A DNA stretch of 64,000 nt from Mucilaginibacter gossypiicola (GCF_900110105.1 NZ_FOCL01000013.1:62001-126000); one strand, 5' to 3'; counted from the first letter of the stretch, positions 16,963 to 27,100 are shown. The notes: generated by a model not told the origin, from the sequence alone. Numbers and translations: made by a program.

Positions 16963-18387
16963 ATGGCTAATATTTATTCCTCTTTAACCGAAATAAAGAG
17001 CGGGTTGCAACGTGCAGAAATTACTGTTGAAGGTCTTGTAAAAGGCTATTTGCTTGAGATTGAAAAAAATGCTCATTTAAACGCTTTTAATGAAGTGTTT
17101 GCTGATGAAGCGTTGGTTGCTGCACAAAATGTTGATAACAAAATAAAAAATGGCACCGCCGGTAAATTAGCCGGTATGGTTATCGGTATTAAAGATAACA
17201 TCTGCTATAAAGGGCACCAGGTTAGTGCTTCTTCAAAAATCTTAACCGGTTTTACTTCCATATTTTCGTCAACCGTAGTTGAACGCCTGCTGGCCGAAGA
17301 TGCGGTGATCATTGGTCGCTGCAATTGCGATGAGTTTGCTATGGGCGCAACTAATGAGTCGTCATATTTTGGCCCGGTAAAAAACCATGCCGATGAAACT
17401 AAAGTAGCCGGTGGTTCATCAGGTGGATCGGCTGTAGCTGTGCAAGCCGGGATGTGTCATGCAGCTATTGGTACAGATACCGGCGGTTCGGTAAGGCAAC
17501 CTGCTTCGTTTTGCGGCGTTGTTGGGTTAAAACCTACTTACGGAACAATTTCAAGGCATGGCATCATTGCCTATGCTTCGTCGTTTGACCAGGTAGGGCC
17601 CATTACCAAGTCGGTTGAAGATGCAGCGTTATTACTTGAAGTACTTGCCGGTCCGGATGATTTCGACAGCACACTGTCACAAACCCCGCCGCCTGCATCA
17701 TACACTAACCTTCAAAAACCGGGTAAAAAGAAGATAGCTTACCTTCAGGAAGCGATATCAAGCCCGGGTGTGGATACCGAAGTAAAAGATAACCTTGTAC
17801 AATACATTGATAAACTGCGTGCCGATGGGCATACAGTTACCCCAATAGCTTTTGAACTGCTGGATTATCTGGTACCAACCTATTATATCCTGGCCATGGC
17901 CGAAGCATCGTCAAACCTGGCAAGGTATGATGGTGTACATTACGGATATCGTAGTCCGCTGGCTACCGATCTGCAATCAACCTATAAACGTTCCCGCTCT
18001 GAAGGGTTTGGTAAAGAAGTAAAGCGCCGTATTATGCTGGGTACTTTTGTATTAAGCGCGGGTTATTACGACGCCTATTATGCAAAAGCACAAAAAGTAC
18101 GCAGGCTGATCCAGGAAAAAACTAATGAAATACTGGAAGAGTATGATTTTATATTAGTACCATCAGCGCCGGAACCAGCCTTTGAAATAGGCAAGGAAGA
18201 GAAAGATCCGGTGGTAATGTATCTTTCTGACATTTTTACCGTACAAGCCTCACTAACCGGTGTTCCGGCTATATCAATACCTACGGGCAATAACAGCAAT
18301 GGTTTGCCGTTAGGTTTACAGTTATTAACAAAGCACTTTGGCGAGCAGCAACTGTTAGATTTTGCCAAATATTTTCTCGATCTGTAA
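16963..18387 (+). CDS. gatA: Asp-tRNA(Asn)/Glu-tRNA(Gln) amidotransferase subunit A
   Basis: A 474-residue amidase-signature enzyme that releases ammonia from glutamine for transamidation of Glu-tRNA(Gln) or Asp-tRNA(Asn). The Ser-cisSer-Lys triad is present: Lys77 (IGIKDN), Ser152 (AGGSSGGSA) and nucleophile Ser176 (TDTGGSVRQP). Length and the YGTISRHGIIAYASSFDQVGP block are typical of GatA rather than a generic amidase. gatB and gatC are not adjacent, which is common in this phylum. Confidence 0.95.
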   Translation: MANIYSSLTEIKSGLQRAEITVEGLVKGYLLEIEKNAHLNAFNEVFADEALVAAQNVDNKIKNGTAGKLAGMVIGIKDNICYKGHQVSASSKILTGFTSIFSSTVVERLLAEDAVIIGRCNCDEFAMGATNESSYFGPVKNHADETKVAGGSSGGSAVAVQAGMCHAAIGTDTGGSVRQPASFCGVVGLKPTYGTISRHGIIAYASSFDQVGPITKSVEDAALLLEVLAGPDDFDSTLSQTPPPASYTNLQKPGKKKIAYLQEAISSPGVDTEVKDNLVQYIDKLRADGHTVTPIAFELLDYLVPTYYILAMAEASSNLARYDGVHYGYRSPLATDLQSTYKRSRSEGFGKEVKRRIMLGTFVLSAGYYDAYYAKAQKVRRLIQEKTNEILEEYDFILVPSAPEPAFEIGKEEKDPVVMYLSDIFTVQASLTGVPAISIPTGNNSNGLPLGLQLLTKHFGEQQLLDFAKYFLDL

Positions 18388-18453
18388 TAAAAATGATATT
18401 TTAGTAAAATGCTGATGCTTTGGGCATTATAAATTAATCAAATCCCTGAATAA

Positions 18454-19728
18454 ATGAAGAGATTATTTACGCTGACCATTTGCCTCTTATCACTCCAACT
18501 TTTACAAGCCGAAACAAACACAGTAAATTCGGCAAAATCATTCAAGCAAATAAACCGGGTAACTAAATTTAACCCTGATATTGTAAACGCCGATACTACT
18601 ATTTTACCGGTGCTTAACCAGTCAATGCCGTTAAGTTCGTATGGTGGTTTGTATAAGCGCAGGTTGGATTCTATCCGTAAAGATATTCAGCTTGATTATA
18701 ATGAATATGTGCAGGCTTATATCGATCTGTACATGCACAACCGCGATGAGATGGGCCAGGTGGCAGGCTTAACTAAATATTACTTTCCTATTTACGAAAA
18801 AGCTTTCCGCGAAGCGGGCATACCCGAAGAAATAAAATTCCTGTCGATAGTTGAATCCAAACTTGATCCTAATGCGGTATCAAGGGTGGGGGCAACCGGA
18901 CTTTGGCAATTTATGGGTACCACGGCTAAGATCTATGGTTTAAATATGGATAACTATATTGATGAGCGCCGTGATCCTATCCAATCAAGCTATGCTGCTG
19001 CTGCCTATTTAAAAGATGCATACCAGGAATTTGGCGATTGGCTGCTGGCCATAGCTTCATACAATTGCGGTAAAAGCAACGTGGAACGCGCGGTTGAAAA
19101 AGCCGGAGGTGTAACCGATTTTTGGAGCATTCGTCAGTACCTGCCTGCCGAAACACGGGGCTATGTGCCTGCTTTTATTGCTATGAACTATGTGATGAAC
19201 TATTTTAATAAACATAACATCGTGGCACAGGCCTGCAATTTTTCTACCCGCACTGATACAGTGATGGTAAAAAGGGTAGTACCACTGAGCAACGTTGCCC
19301 AGGCGCTTGATGTTAGTTTGAGGGAGATCACCATTCTTAACCCATCGTACCGGATGGCTGTAGTTAACGGCAGCCCTAAAACACCGCGTAGGCTTATTAT
19401 TCCGCAAACAGCAAAAGATAATTATGCTGCGTTGTATAATGTGCTAAATGGCGTTGATGTTCCGATACCTGCTGCCCCTAAGCCTGCTGCTTATGCTGCT
19501 GTGCAATACGCTTCGGTAAAATCTGAACGTCATATACCAACACATCATAAAGTTAAAAGAGGCGAAACGCTGGCCTCTATTGCCGATAAATTTGGCTGTG
19601 AGGTATCAGACCTTAAAGTTTGGAACCATTTAAAAACTAATAAAGCGCCGGTAGGAGCAATGTTGAAAGTATCGGCCGGCGAAGTTGCTGCCAATGTGCA
19701 GGATGATGGGCCGTACTCGAAGAATTAA
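18454..19728 (+). CDS. MltD-like membrane-bound lytic transglycosylase with LysM
   Basis: A 424-residue exported protein. A signal peptide (about 1-20) precedes an SLT catalytic domain with active-site Glu134 in LSIVESKLDPNAVSRVGATGLWQFM and the later YNCGKSNVERAV motif, matching family 1 lytic transglycosylases of the MltD type. A LysM domain binds peptidoglycan at the C-terminus (HHKVKRGETLASIADKFG ... LKVWN). A degenerate second LysM may lie around residues 270-315. The enzyme cleaves glycan strands to 1,6-anhydro-MurNAc ends. A terminator follows. Confidence 0.93.
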   Translation: MKRLFTLTICLLSLQLLQAETNTVNSAKSFKQINRVTKFNPDIVNADTTILPVLNQSMPLSSYGGLYKRRLDSIRKDIQLDYNEYVQAYIDLYMHNRDEMGQVAGLTKYYFPIYEKAFREAGIPEEIKFLSIVESKLDPNAVSRVGATGLWQFMGTTAKIYGLNMDNYIDERRDPIQSSYAAAAYLKDAYQEFGDWLLAIASYNCGKSNVERAVEKAGGVTDFWSIRQYLPAETRGYVPAFIAMNYVMNYFNKHNIVAQACNFSTRTDTVMVKRVVPLSNVAQALDVSLREITILNPSYRMAVVNGSPKTPRRLIIPQTAKDNYAALYNVLNGVDVPIPAAPKPAAYAAVQYASVKSERHIPTHHKVKRGETLASIADKFGCEVSDLKVWNHLKTNKAPVGAMLKVSAGEVAANVQDDGPYSKN

Positions 19729-19761
19729 GTTCTTTTAGTCGGAAAGTCCGATGTCCGTAAG

Positions 19762-19795
19762 TCCGAAAGTTGAAATCCAGCTTTCGGATTTTTTT
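19762..19795 (+). terminator. Hairpin terminator after the MltD-like gene
   Basis: The stem TCCGAAAG / CTTTCGGA (19762-19769 with 19781-19788) is followed by seven T residues. A partial direct repeat (gtccgatgtccgtaagtccg) lies just upstream. Confidence 0.8.
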
Positions 19796-19898
19796 AGGGG
19801 GGGATAAAAATCCGCCGCCGCTCGCCTCCTGACGAGTGGCAACTATCGATCGGCCTCTGGCCGCCGTAGCAAAAGTAGCTTAGCTGTTTTTTAAACTT

Positions 19899-19997
19899 GC
19901 ATTCGTTTGCAACGAGCGCTTAACCTGGTTTGACGATTGCATCGCTGGTCGCGTTATAAACGCTAACGCAAGTTAAGCGCTCGTTGCAAACGAGCGC
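19899..19997. repeat. Large hairpin repeat with GCAACGAGCGCTTAAC arms
   Basis: The 26-nt arms at 19899-19924 and 19972-19997 are inverted complements at 24 of 26 positions. The 47-nt loop carries a smaller gcgttataaacgc palindrome. The right arm continues into gagcgcaa, so parts of the arm sequence are themselves repeated. It resembles a second REP-like family and shares no sequence with the GTCATTGCGAG family. Confidence 0.75.
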
Positions 19998-20023
19998 AAG
20001 AGAGTAAATTGTTTAAGAAATAA

Positions 20024-20154
20024 AAAAACATGTATTGCGAGCTTAGCGCGGCAAACTTGTAGCCAATGCATGTCCGATCTGTATAGCTACGGGATTGCCA
20101 CGTCGCCCCCAATGCTGTTGCCCTACGCAGCTCCTCGCAATGACATGTTTTTTT
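20024..20154. repeat. GTCATTGCGAG palindromic repeat, copy C (degenerate left end)
   Basis: The left end reads acatgtattgcgagc (consensus gtcattgcgag) and the right end ctcgcaatgacatgt. The outer palindrome extends into A- and T-tracts on each side (taaaaaaacatgt / acatgtttttttg). Inner blocks gcggcaa, tgtatagctacgggattgcc and acgtcgcc match copies A and B. Confidence 0.8.
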
Positions 20155-20193
20155 GTTAACACCATCTAAATATCCTGATAGATTTTTTTGCCC

Positions 20194-20518
20194 CATCAGG
20201 GTCTCTCGCAGATTTAAGTTAACCCGCAAAATTGCTTGTCGCTTAACGGCAAGACGTCGTGTTTTGCCCCTCTGGGGCAAATGGCATTTCTATACTTTTT
20301 ATGCTACAAACCTTTTGCACCTCTGGTGCATCTGTCCTTAAGCACATCTCTATTAATACCTATTTATTAACCAATAAAAATCCCCCAGAGGGGGAATAGG
20401 TTTGTAGAAATAACGTCCCACCCCTTATCCGAACCCCAGAGGGGTTCAACTCGCGCTGATTGGTCAATCGGCAATAATCATTTTGTGGGTTAAGTTAAAC
20501 TCGCAGAGAACCCTGATG
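20194..20518. repeat. Mirror-symmetric element with 39-bp inverted ends and four hairpins
   Basis: The ends (20194-20232 and 20480-20518) are imperfect inverted repeats, beginning catcaggg and ending ccctgatg. Inside are four hairpins with the same loop (TCT on one strand, AGA on the other) but different self-complementary arms: 20264-20280 (TTGCCCC), 20316-20330 (TGCACC), 20381-20395 (TCCCCC) and 20431-20447 (GAACCCC). Their sizes are 17, 15, 15 and 17 nt. The linkers are 35 nt (20281-20315) and 35 nt (20396-20430), both containing aggtttgtag in opposite orientation, and the spacers to the ends are 31 and 32 nt. The whole is an inverted duplication of a two-hairpin unit. Confidence 0.8.
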
Positions 20519-20585
20519 TATACGGCATGTAGTTTCAAAAGCAAAAAAAGCTTCGTAGATTTATTTCAACCAATCATGCATCAAC

Positions 20586-20954
20586 ATGGAGAAGCCAAAA
20601 GAAACTATTGATGAATACATCGCCGCTTTCCCGGAGGAGGTTCGGCAGAAACTTCAAACTGTGCGTGCTACTATAAAAGCTGCCGCGCCAGATGCTGAAG
20701 AAGCTATCAAGTACGCCATCCCAACATTTATTCTTAATGGTAACCTGGTGCACTTTGGAGGCTTTAAAAATCACATCGGCTTTTATCCAGCACCACAGGG
20801 GTTGGAAGAATTTAAAGAAGAACTTTCGGGTTATAAAGGGGCTAAAGGATCGGTTCAATTCCCGCTTGACGAACCTATGCCACTTGAGCTGATCACTAAA
20901 ATTGTAAAGTTCAGGGTGCAGAAAAATATGGAAAAGGCAAAGAAGAAAAAATAG
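20586..20954 (+). CDS. DUF1801 / YdhG-like protein
   Basis: A 122-residue protein of the DUF1801 family: N-terminal TIDEYIAAFPEEVRQKLQTVRATI, central AEEAIKYAIPTFILNGNLVHFGGFKNHIGFYP, and a basic tail. Family members are small cytosolic proteins with a frataxin-like fold; some are described as iron chaperones, others have no known role. It is monocistronic, following the repeat island. The low-complexity Lys tail is common in the family. Confidence 0.88.
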   Translation: MEKPKETIDEYIAAFPEEVRQKLQTVRATIKAAAPDAEEAIKYAIPTFILNGNLVHFGGFKNHIGFYPAPQGLEEFKEELSGYKGAKGSVQFPLDEPMPLELITKIVKFRVQKNMEKAKKKK

Positions 20955-21052
20955 AATATTGCCAAATCCATTCTTTTAAACACATCTTATCAAAACATTA
21001 ACCGTATTTTATCCTCTTTTTAGCATAATCGTAAAAAGGGGCTTTTTTATGC

Positions 21053-21080
21053 TTGTTCCGTAAAAAGAATTGTAATTTTG
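21053..21080 (+). promoter_or_regulatory. TTG-N17-TAATTTTG promoter of the malic enzyme gene
   Basis: TTG at 21053-21055 and TAATTTTG at 21073-21080 fit the Bacteroidota TTG / TAnnTTTG pattern with 17-bp spacing, and lead to the ATG at 21101. This placement argues against translation from the upstream TTG, which is itself part of the promoter. Confidence 0.6.
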
Positions 21081-21100
21081 GGCGCTTCAATTTGAAAAAA

Positions 21101-23380
21101 ATGAATAAAACTAACCGAAAACAGGACGCGCTAAACTACCACTCGCAAGGCCGTCCCGGGAAGATACAAGTTGTACCTACCAAACCAACAAATTCGCAGC
21201 GTGACTTAACCATGGCCTACTCTCCAGGTGTAGCCGAACCATGTTTAAAGATTGCCGACAATACCGAAGATGTTTATAAATATACCGCCAAAGGTAACCT
21301 GGTAGCTGTGATCAGCAATGGTACTGCCGTACTTGGCTTAGGCAATATTGGTCCTGAAGCCAGCAAACCGGTAATGGAAGGGAAGGGCCTGCTGTTTAAG
21401 ATCTATGCTGATATTGATGTATTCGACCTTGAGCTGAATGCCAAAAGTGTAGATGATTTTGTGAACATTGTAAAAGCACTTGAACCTACTTTCGGCGGCG
21501 TAAATCTGGAAGATATCTCGGCTCCAACCTGCTTTGAAATTGAGCGCAGGTTAAAGGCCGAAATGAATATCCCTGTAATGCATGACGACCAGCATGGTAC
21601 CGCCATTATATCCGGCGCAGCTTTAATGAATGCCTGCGAAATTCAGGGTAAAAAGCTGGATAAGATAAAAATGGTCGTTAACGGCGCCGGCGCGGCAGCC
21701 GTATCCTGCTCAAAAATGTACCTGTCATTAGGGGTTAAAAAAGAGAACCTGGTGATGTTTGACATTAACGGGGTGTTAAACCAGGAGCGTACCGATCTTG
21801 ACGATATCAGGATGGAGTTTGCTACCAACCGCAAAGATGTTAAAAACCTTGCTGATGCCATGAAGGATGCCGATGTGTTTGTTGGTCTTTCGGCAGGTAA
21901 CGTGGTAACGCCCGATATGTTGAAAACCATGGCTAAAAAGCCTATTGTTTTTGCTATGGCCAACCCGGTGCCCGAAATTGACTATGACCTTGCAGCGGGC
22001 ACGCGTGATGATATCATTATGGCAACCGGCCGTTCCGACTTTCCTAACCAGGTAAACAACGTGCTCGGTTTTCCTTACATTTTCCGCGGGGCGCTTGACG
22101 TAAGGGCTACTGCCATTAACGAGGAAATGAAGATTGCCGCAACGCATGCTATAGCCGAATTAGCTAAAAAGCCCGTTCCGGAAGCGGTTAACCTGGCCTA
22201 TAACCTTACCAACCTCAAATTTGGTAAAGACTATATTATCCCTAAGCCGATGGATCAAAGGTTGATCACCGAAGTATCTATGGCGGTGGCAAAAGCTGCC
22301 ATTGATTCGGGGGTAGCCCGTAAGGTGATTGCCGATTGGGATGCTTATGCCGAGGAACTGAGGGTACGCCTGGGTACCAACGATAAATTGCTGCGTAACC
22401 TTACAGCTAAAGCTAAGCAGGATCCTAAGCGCGTTGTATTTGCTGAGGCTGATAACTATAAGATCTTAAGATCGGCACAGATCGTAAAAGAAGAAGGGAT
22501 CGCTACCCCTATTTTGCTGGGCAATATCGACAGGATCAAAAAGATCATCCGCGATAATGACCTTGATTTGGGTGATGTACATATCATTGATCCGCGCGAG
22601 GGCTGTGAACATATTGATGAATATGCGCAATACCTATACAATAAGCGTCAGCGCAGGGGTGTTACCTTGTATGAAGCTAAAAAACTACTGGTAGACCGTA
22701 ACTATTATGGCGCCTGCATGGTGCAGTTTGGCAGGGCTGATGCTTTGATCTCCGGCTTAACCAAAAACTATGTAACCACGGTAAAACCCGCATTGCAGAT
22801 CATCGGCACCGAAGAAGGGGTTAACCGTGTTGCCGGTATGTACATGATGATCACAGCTAAAGGGCCTGTGTTTTTTGGCGATACAACAGTGAATGTTAAC
22901 CCGAGTGTTAATGACCTGGTTGATATTACTGTACTGATTGAACGCTCGGTGAAGCAATTCAACATCAGCCCGAGAATTGCGGTATTATCATACTCCAACT
23001 TTGGATCAAACGAGGGAGAAGTGCCTGAAAAAACGCGCGAAACAGTGGCGATACTACATGAAAAATATCCCGACATGGTTGTTGACGGTGATATGCAGGC
23101 CAACTTTGCATTGAATGCCGATTTGCTTGATGATAACTTTCCGTTTTCAACGCTTAACGGCAAGCCGGCAAATACGCTGATCTTCCCTAACCTGGAATCG
23201 GGCAATATAGCCTATAAACTTTTACAGGAAATTGGTGGGGCCGAAGCCGTTGGGCCAATATTGGTTGGCTTAAAGAAATCGGTACACGTGTTGCAATTGG
23301 GCAGTTCGGTACGTGAAATTGTAAATATGGTAACCATTGCAGTGGTTGATGCCCAGGCAAAAGCCGCTACTAATAGTTAA
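21101..23380 (+). CDS. maeB: NADP-dependent malic enzyme with C-terminal phosphotransacetylase-like domain
   Basis: A 759-residue protein from the ATG at 21101; a TTG 48 nt upstream falls in the promoter and is rejected. It oxidatively decarboxylates malate to pyruvate with NADP. The N-terminal malic domain shows TMAYSPGVAEPC with the catalytic Tyr, EGKGLLFKIYADID and the DDQHGTAI metal/cofactor region; the NAD(P) fold has GAGAAAVSCSKM. From about residue 430 follows a PTA-like domain (RVVFAEADNYKILRSAQIV), which in MaeB is regulatory and not an active transacetylase. The length matches MaeB. A terminator follows at 23410. Confidence 0.95.
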   Translation: MNKTNRKQDALNYHSQGRPGKIQVVPTKPTNSQRDLTMAYSPGVAEPCLKIADNTEDVYKYTAKGNLVAVISNGTAVLGLGNIGPEASKPVMEGKGLLFKIYADIDVFDLELNAKSVDDFVNIVKALEPTFGGVNLEDISAPTCFEIERRLKAEMNIPVMHDDQHGTAIISGAALMNACEIQGKKLDKIKMVVNGAGAAAVSCSKMYLSLGVKKENLVMFDINGVLNQERTDLDDIRMEFATNRKDVKNLADAMKDADVFVGLSAGNVVTPDMLKTMAKKPIVFAMANPVPEIDYDLAAGTRDDIIMATGRSDFPNQVNNVLGFPYIFRGALDVRATAINEEMKIAATHAIAELAKKPVPEAVNLAYNLTNLKFGKDYIIPKPMDQRLITEVSMAVAKAAIDSGVARKVIADWDAYAEELRVRLGTNDKLLRNLTAKAKQDPKRVVFAEADNYKILRSAQIVKEEGIATPILLGNIDRIKKIIRDNDLDLGDVHIIDPREGCEHIDEYAQYLYNKRQRRGVTLYEAKKLLVDRNYYGACMVQFGRADALISGLTKNYVTTVKPALQIIGTEEGVNRVAGMYMMITAKGPVFFGDTTVNVNPSVNDLVDITVLIERSVKQFNISPRIAVLSYSNFGSNEGEVPEKTRETVAILHEKYPDMVVDGDMQANFALNADLLDDNFPFSTLNGKPANTLIFPNLESGNIAYKLLQEIGGAEAVGPILVGLKKSVHVLQLGSSVREIVNMVTIAVVDAQAKAATNS

Positions 23381-23409
23381 TATATAAAGTAATAAATAAT
23401 ACATTTTTT

Positions 23410-23453
23410 AATAAAGACGCTGGTATTTAAATGCTTAGCGTCTTTATTTTTTT
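23410..23453 (+). terminator. Hairpin terminator after the malic enzyme gene
   Basis: A perfect 12-bp stem AATAAAGACGCT / AGCGTCTTTATT (23410-23421 with 23437-23448), a 15-nt loop, and a T-tract. It separates maeB from ruvA. Confidence 0.88.
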
Positions 23454-23512
23454 AGGTGAGTATATAGCTGCTTTTTGTTTGTCATTATATGAACATAATG
23501 ACGCCGGAATTT

Positions 23513-23520
23513 TATCTTTG
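23513..23520 (+). promoter_or_regulatory. -7 box (TATCTTTG) upstream of ruvA
   Basis: TATCTTTG fits TAnnTTTG and lies about 70 nt before the ruvA ATG. No well-spaced TTG -33 box is evident, so this is tentative. Confidence 0.4.
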
Positions 23521-23588
23521 GATAATCACTGTAAAGGCTGTTTTGCCATTAACATCATTGTTTAATAAACTTAATAAAGTAATAATAT

Positions 23589-24173
23589 ATGTATGATTAT
23601 ATTAGTGGAAAACTAATGTTCAAAAGCCCGTCGTATGTGGTTATAGATGCGGGAGGGGTGGGGTATCATATTAATATTTCGGTAAATACCTATTCGGGCA
23701 TCGGCGACGACGAAAAATGTAAACTCTTTGCGTGGTTGCACGTAAAAGAGGATGCGCATACGCTTTATGGCTTTGCTACAGAGGGTGAGCGCAGATTGTT
23801 CTTACATCTGATCTCTATTTCGGGTATCGGGCCAAATACGGCAAGGATGATGTTATCATCCATAAGCCCGGCCGAGATCCAGGTTGCTATTGTGAATGGT
23901 AATGTATCATTGATACAGCGGATAAAAGGGATTGGCCCTAAGTCTGCCCAGCGTATCATTTTGGAGCTGCAGGATAAGCTGCGTAAGGAAGGTCCTGATA
24001 CTTTGACGGTTGTGCCGGTAAGCCAAACTGTTAAGGACGAAGCCCTTTCGGCATTGGTGATGCTGGGTTTTGCGCGTAATGCAGCCGAGAAGGTATTAGA
24101 TCAGGAGATAAAGAAAAATAATGGTGAATTAACGGTTGAAGAGCTTATTAAGTTCGCGTTAAAAACTCTATAA
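23589..24173 (+). CDS. ruvA: Holliday junction branch-migration protein RuvA
   Basis: A 194-residue protein; tetramers bind four-way DNA junctions and load the RuvB motor. The N-terminal OB-fold (MYDYISGKLMFKSPSYVVIDAGGVGYHI) is followed by two helix-hairpin-helix motifs (LISISGIGPNTARMML and IQRIKGIGPKSAQRIIL) and a small C-terminal domain III that contacts RuvB. The length is normal. The sprA start lies 24 nt beyond its stop, so the two are probably cotranscribed, an order I recall from other Bacteroidota. Confidence 0.96.
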   Translation: MYDYISGKLMFKSPSYVVIDAGGVGYHINISVNTYSGIGDDEKCKLFAWLHVKEDAHTLYGFATEGERRLFLHLISISGIGPNTARMMLSSISPAEIQVAIVNGNVSLIQRIKGIGPKSAQRIILELQDKLRKEGPDTLTVVPVSQTVKDEALSALVMLGFARNAAEKVLDQEIKKNNGELTVEELIKFALKTL

Positions 24174-24197
24174 TTACGGATAAATATCTACTAACTT

Positions 24198-27100
24198 TTG
24201 ACCAAAGTATTTACTTATAAGACACTTATAAGTGTGTTGTTCATTGTGGTGTTCGGGGGGCTGGGTAATGTGTATGCACAACAAAAGCCCTCGCCTGCGG
24301 CTAAAAATGATACAACCAAATCAAATGCACCAATAAACCTAACCGCGCCACGAAGCCAGCGGATGAGGGAAGGTATTTTCAATGCCGACCCGGCAGGCCT
24401 GGTGCGTACTATTGAATATGATCCGGCTACAAACCGCTATATTTTATACGAAAGGGTAGGTAATTTACTTTACCGCCCGCCGCAATACCTCACTTTCGAG
24501 CAGTATTTAAAACTTAAAGAAAGGTCAACCCAACGGGGCTATTTTCAGCAACTGGCAGATAATTATGCTTATGATTCGCAGCAGCCGGGCTTTATTCCGC
24601 CTATAAAGGTGAGGAGCCATACGTTTGAGCAGATTTTTGGCAGCTCGGTTATCGATATCCGCCCGCAGGGATCGGCAGAGATGATCATGGCCGGGCAGGT
24701 AAATAAAAACCAAAATCCACTTTTTAATACCCGGCAGCGCAGTCAGTTCAACTTTAATTTTGATCAGCGCATCCAGTTGAACGTAACCGGTAATATAGGC
24801 GATAAATTAAAGATCACCACTAACTATAATACCGATGCGCAGTTCCAGTTTGAAAACCAGATCAAGCTGGATTATACAGGCTCGCCCGATGAGATCATCC
24901 AGAAAATTGAAGCCGGTACTGTTAGTATGCCGCTTAATACCACGCTGATTACTGGTAGTCAGGCACTTTTCGGCGTAAAAACCAAACTGAAATTTGGCCG
25001 GCTGGATGTTACCAGTATCTTTTCGCAGCAGCGCTCACAGTCAAAAACGATAACCATTACCAACGGATCGCAACAGGGGGAGTTTCGTTTAACACCTGCC
25101 GATTACGAAGCCAACAAACACTTCTTCCTGTCGCAATATTTCAGGAATAATTATAACCGGGCACTGGCCAATATTCCCATTATCAGCTCAAACGTTAACA
25201 TTACCAAAATTGAGGTCTGGACAACTAATCGTACCAACGTAACCACCGATTCGCGGGATATCTTAGCGTTTATCGACCTTGGTGAAAATAATCCTTATAA
25301 TAAAACGAGAATTGTTGGTGGCGGCAGTGCGCTGCCTGCCGGCTTTAAAGGGCCCGGTTTTGCACAGCAGTCAAACAACTTGTTAACCGTTTTGCCGCAA
25401 AATGCAAGGCTCACCAACTCCAATGATGTTGCCAGCTTTTTCCAGGGATCGGGCAGTACGGATAACTATTCAAAATTAACATATGCCCGCAAGCTTACTG
25501 ATAAGGAGTATACCCTGCATCCGCAATTGGGTTATATCTCCTTAAATTACCCCTTAAATAATGATGAGGTTTTGGCAGTTGCTTACCAGTATACCGTTAA
25601 CGGTGTACAATACCAGGTGGGAGAGTTTAGCAGCGACGTGGCAGTTAACCCAAATACGCCCAATGTACTGTTTGTGAAATTGCTTAAAGGCGAGCTGCTG
25701 AAAACCAACCTGCCAACCTGGGATCTGATGATGAAAAACATCTATTCCCTTGGTGCATTTCAGATAGCGCCTACCGATTTTAAACTGACAGTTACCCGCC
25801 TCGACGATAAAACGGGGATTGAAAAAACAGTGATGGAAGAAGGGCAAAACCTAAAAGGTAAGCTATGGCTTCAGGTAGCAGGGCTTGATAACCTCAACCA
25901 GCAAAGCGACAAAAAGCCCGATGGCTACTTCGACTTTTTGGAGGGGATCACCATCGATTCACAAAACGGGCGAATCTCGTTCCCGGTAGTGGAGCCCTTT
26001 GGTTCGGACCTTGCATCAAAATTTACCGCTGGCGAAACTGACCTGGTTAAACGATACGTTTATCAGCCATTGTATGATTCAACCAAAACCATCGCGCAGC
26101 AATATTTTCCGGCTTTAAACAGGTATGTGATTAAGGGAACCTATACTTCAACGGGAGGTTCTGAATACCAGTTAAACGCGGTCAATATTCCGCAGGGTTC
26201 GGTAATAGTAACCGCCGGTACAGTAAAGTTAACTGAGGGTAACGATTATACGGTTGATTATAATGCCGGGCGGATCAGGATCCTGAACCAGGCGTTGTTA
26301 TCTTCGGGTCAGCCTATTACTGTGAAATTAGAGAATAATGAATTGTTTGGTGTACAACAAAAGTCGTTATACGGTACAAGGCTTGATTATCATGCCAGCG
26401 ATAAACTTCAATTAGGTGCTACCTTGATGCACCTTACCGAGCAGCCCATCACGCAAAATGAAATTGCGGGCGAAGAGTCCATATCAAACACCATTTGGGG
26501 TTTTGATGCCAACTATAGTTCAAACTCCAGGTTTTTAACCAGATTGGTTGATAAAATTCCCGGTATTCATACCAAGGTGCCATCATCCATTAATTTTTAT
26601 GGCGAGTTTGCCAAACTGATGCCTGGCAGCCCAAGTGCATTGAATTTTGCAGGCTCAAAAAACGGTACATCCTATCTTGATGATTTTGAAAACAGCCAAT
26701 CGGTAATAGATATTAAAGGAGCAAACAGCTGGCAAATTTCTGGTACCCCGCAGTTGTTTGGCGAATCGGCTTTGTTCGATAATTTGAGTTATGGCTACAA
26801 TCGCGCACGGTTAGCGTTTTACAATATCGACCCTATATTTTATACCAGCGCAGGATCTATCCCAATATCCAAAAGCGAACTTTCCAACCATTATGTAAGG
26901 CAGGTAATTGAGCAGGAAGTTTTCCCTTATAAGCAATCGGCTACCGGACAGCCGCTTAGCCTGGCTACCCTGAACATGGCTTTTTATCCAACCATCCGCG
27001 GGCCGTACAATTATGCTACCACCGGCATTAATCCCGATGGTACTTTGCAAAATCCCAAAACACGCTGGGGCGGTATGTTCAGGAAACTGGAAACTAACGA

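Larger units (their letters stand above)
19796..20570. other. Gene-free island of palindromic repeats
   Basis: No credible gene lies between 19729 and 20585. The stretch holds three unrelated structured elements, annotated separately: a 99-bp hairpin (19899-19997), GTCATTGCGAG copy C (20024-20154) and a 325-bp mirror-symmetric element (20194-20518). A few short palindromes such as ggcctctggcc at 19852-19862 lie in the remaining ~100 bp. Confidence 0.75.

Noticed and set aside
19963..20341. Short open frames across the repeat island on both strands
   Set aside because: They run through palindromic repeats and hairpins; the translations have no family features.
21053..21100. TTG start giving 16 extra residues on the malic enzyme
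   Set aside because: The TTG fits as the -33 element of a well-spaced promoter, and the next ATG begins the conserved sequence.
22768..23205. Antisense 145-codon frame within the malic enzyme gene
   Set aside because: No family features, no start context, and the sense strand is fully explained by the phosphotransacetylase-like domain.
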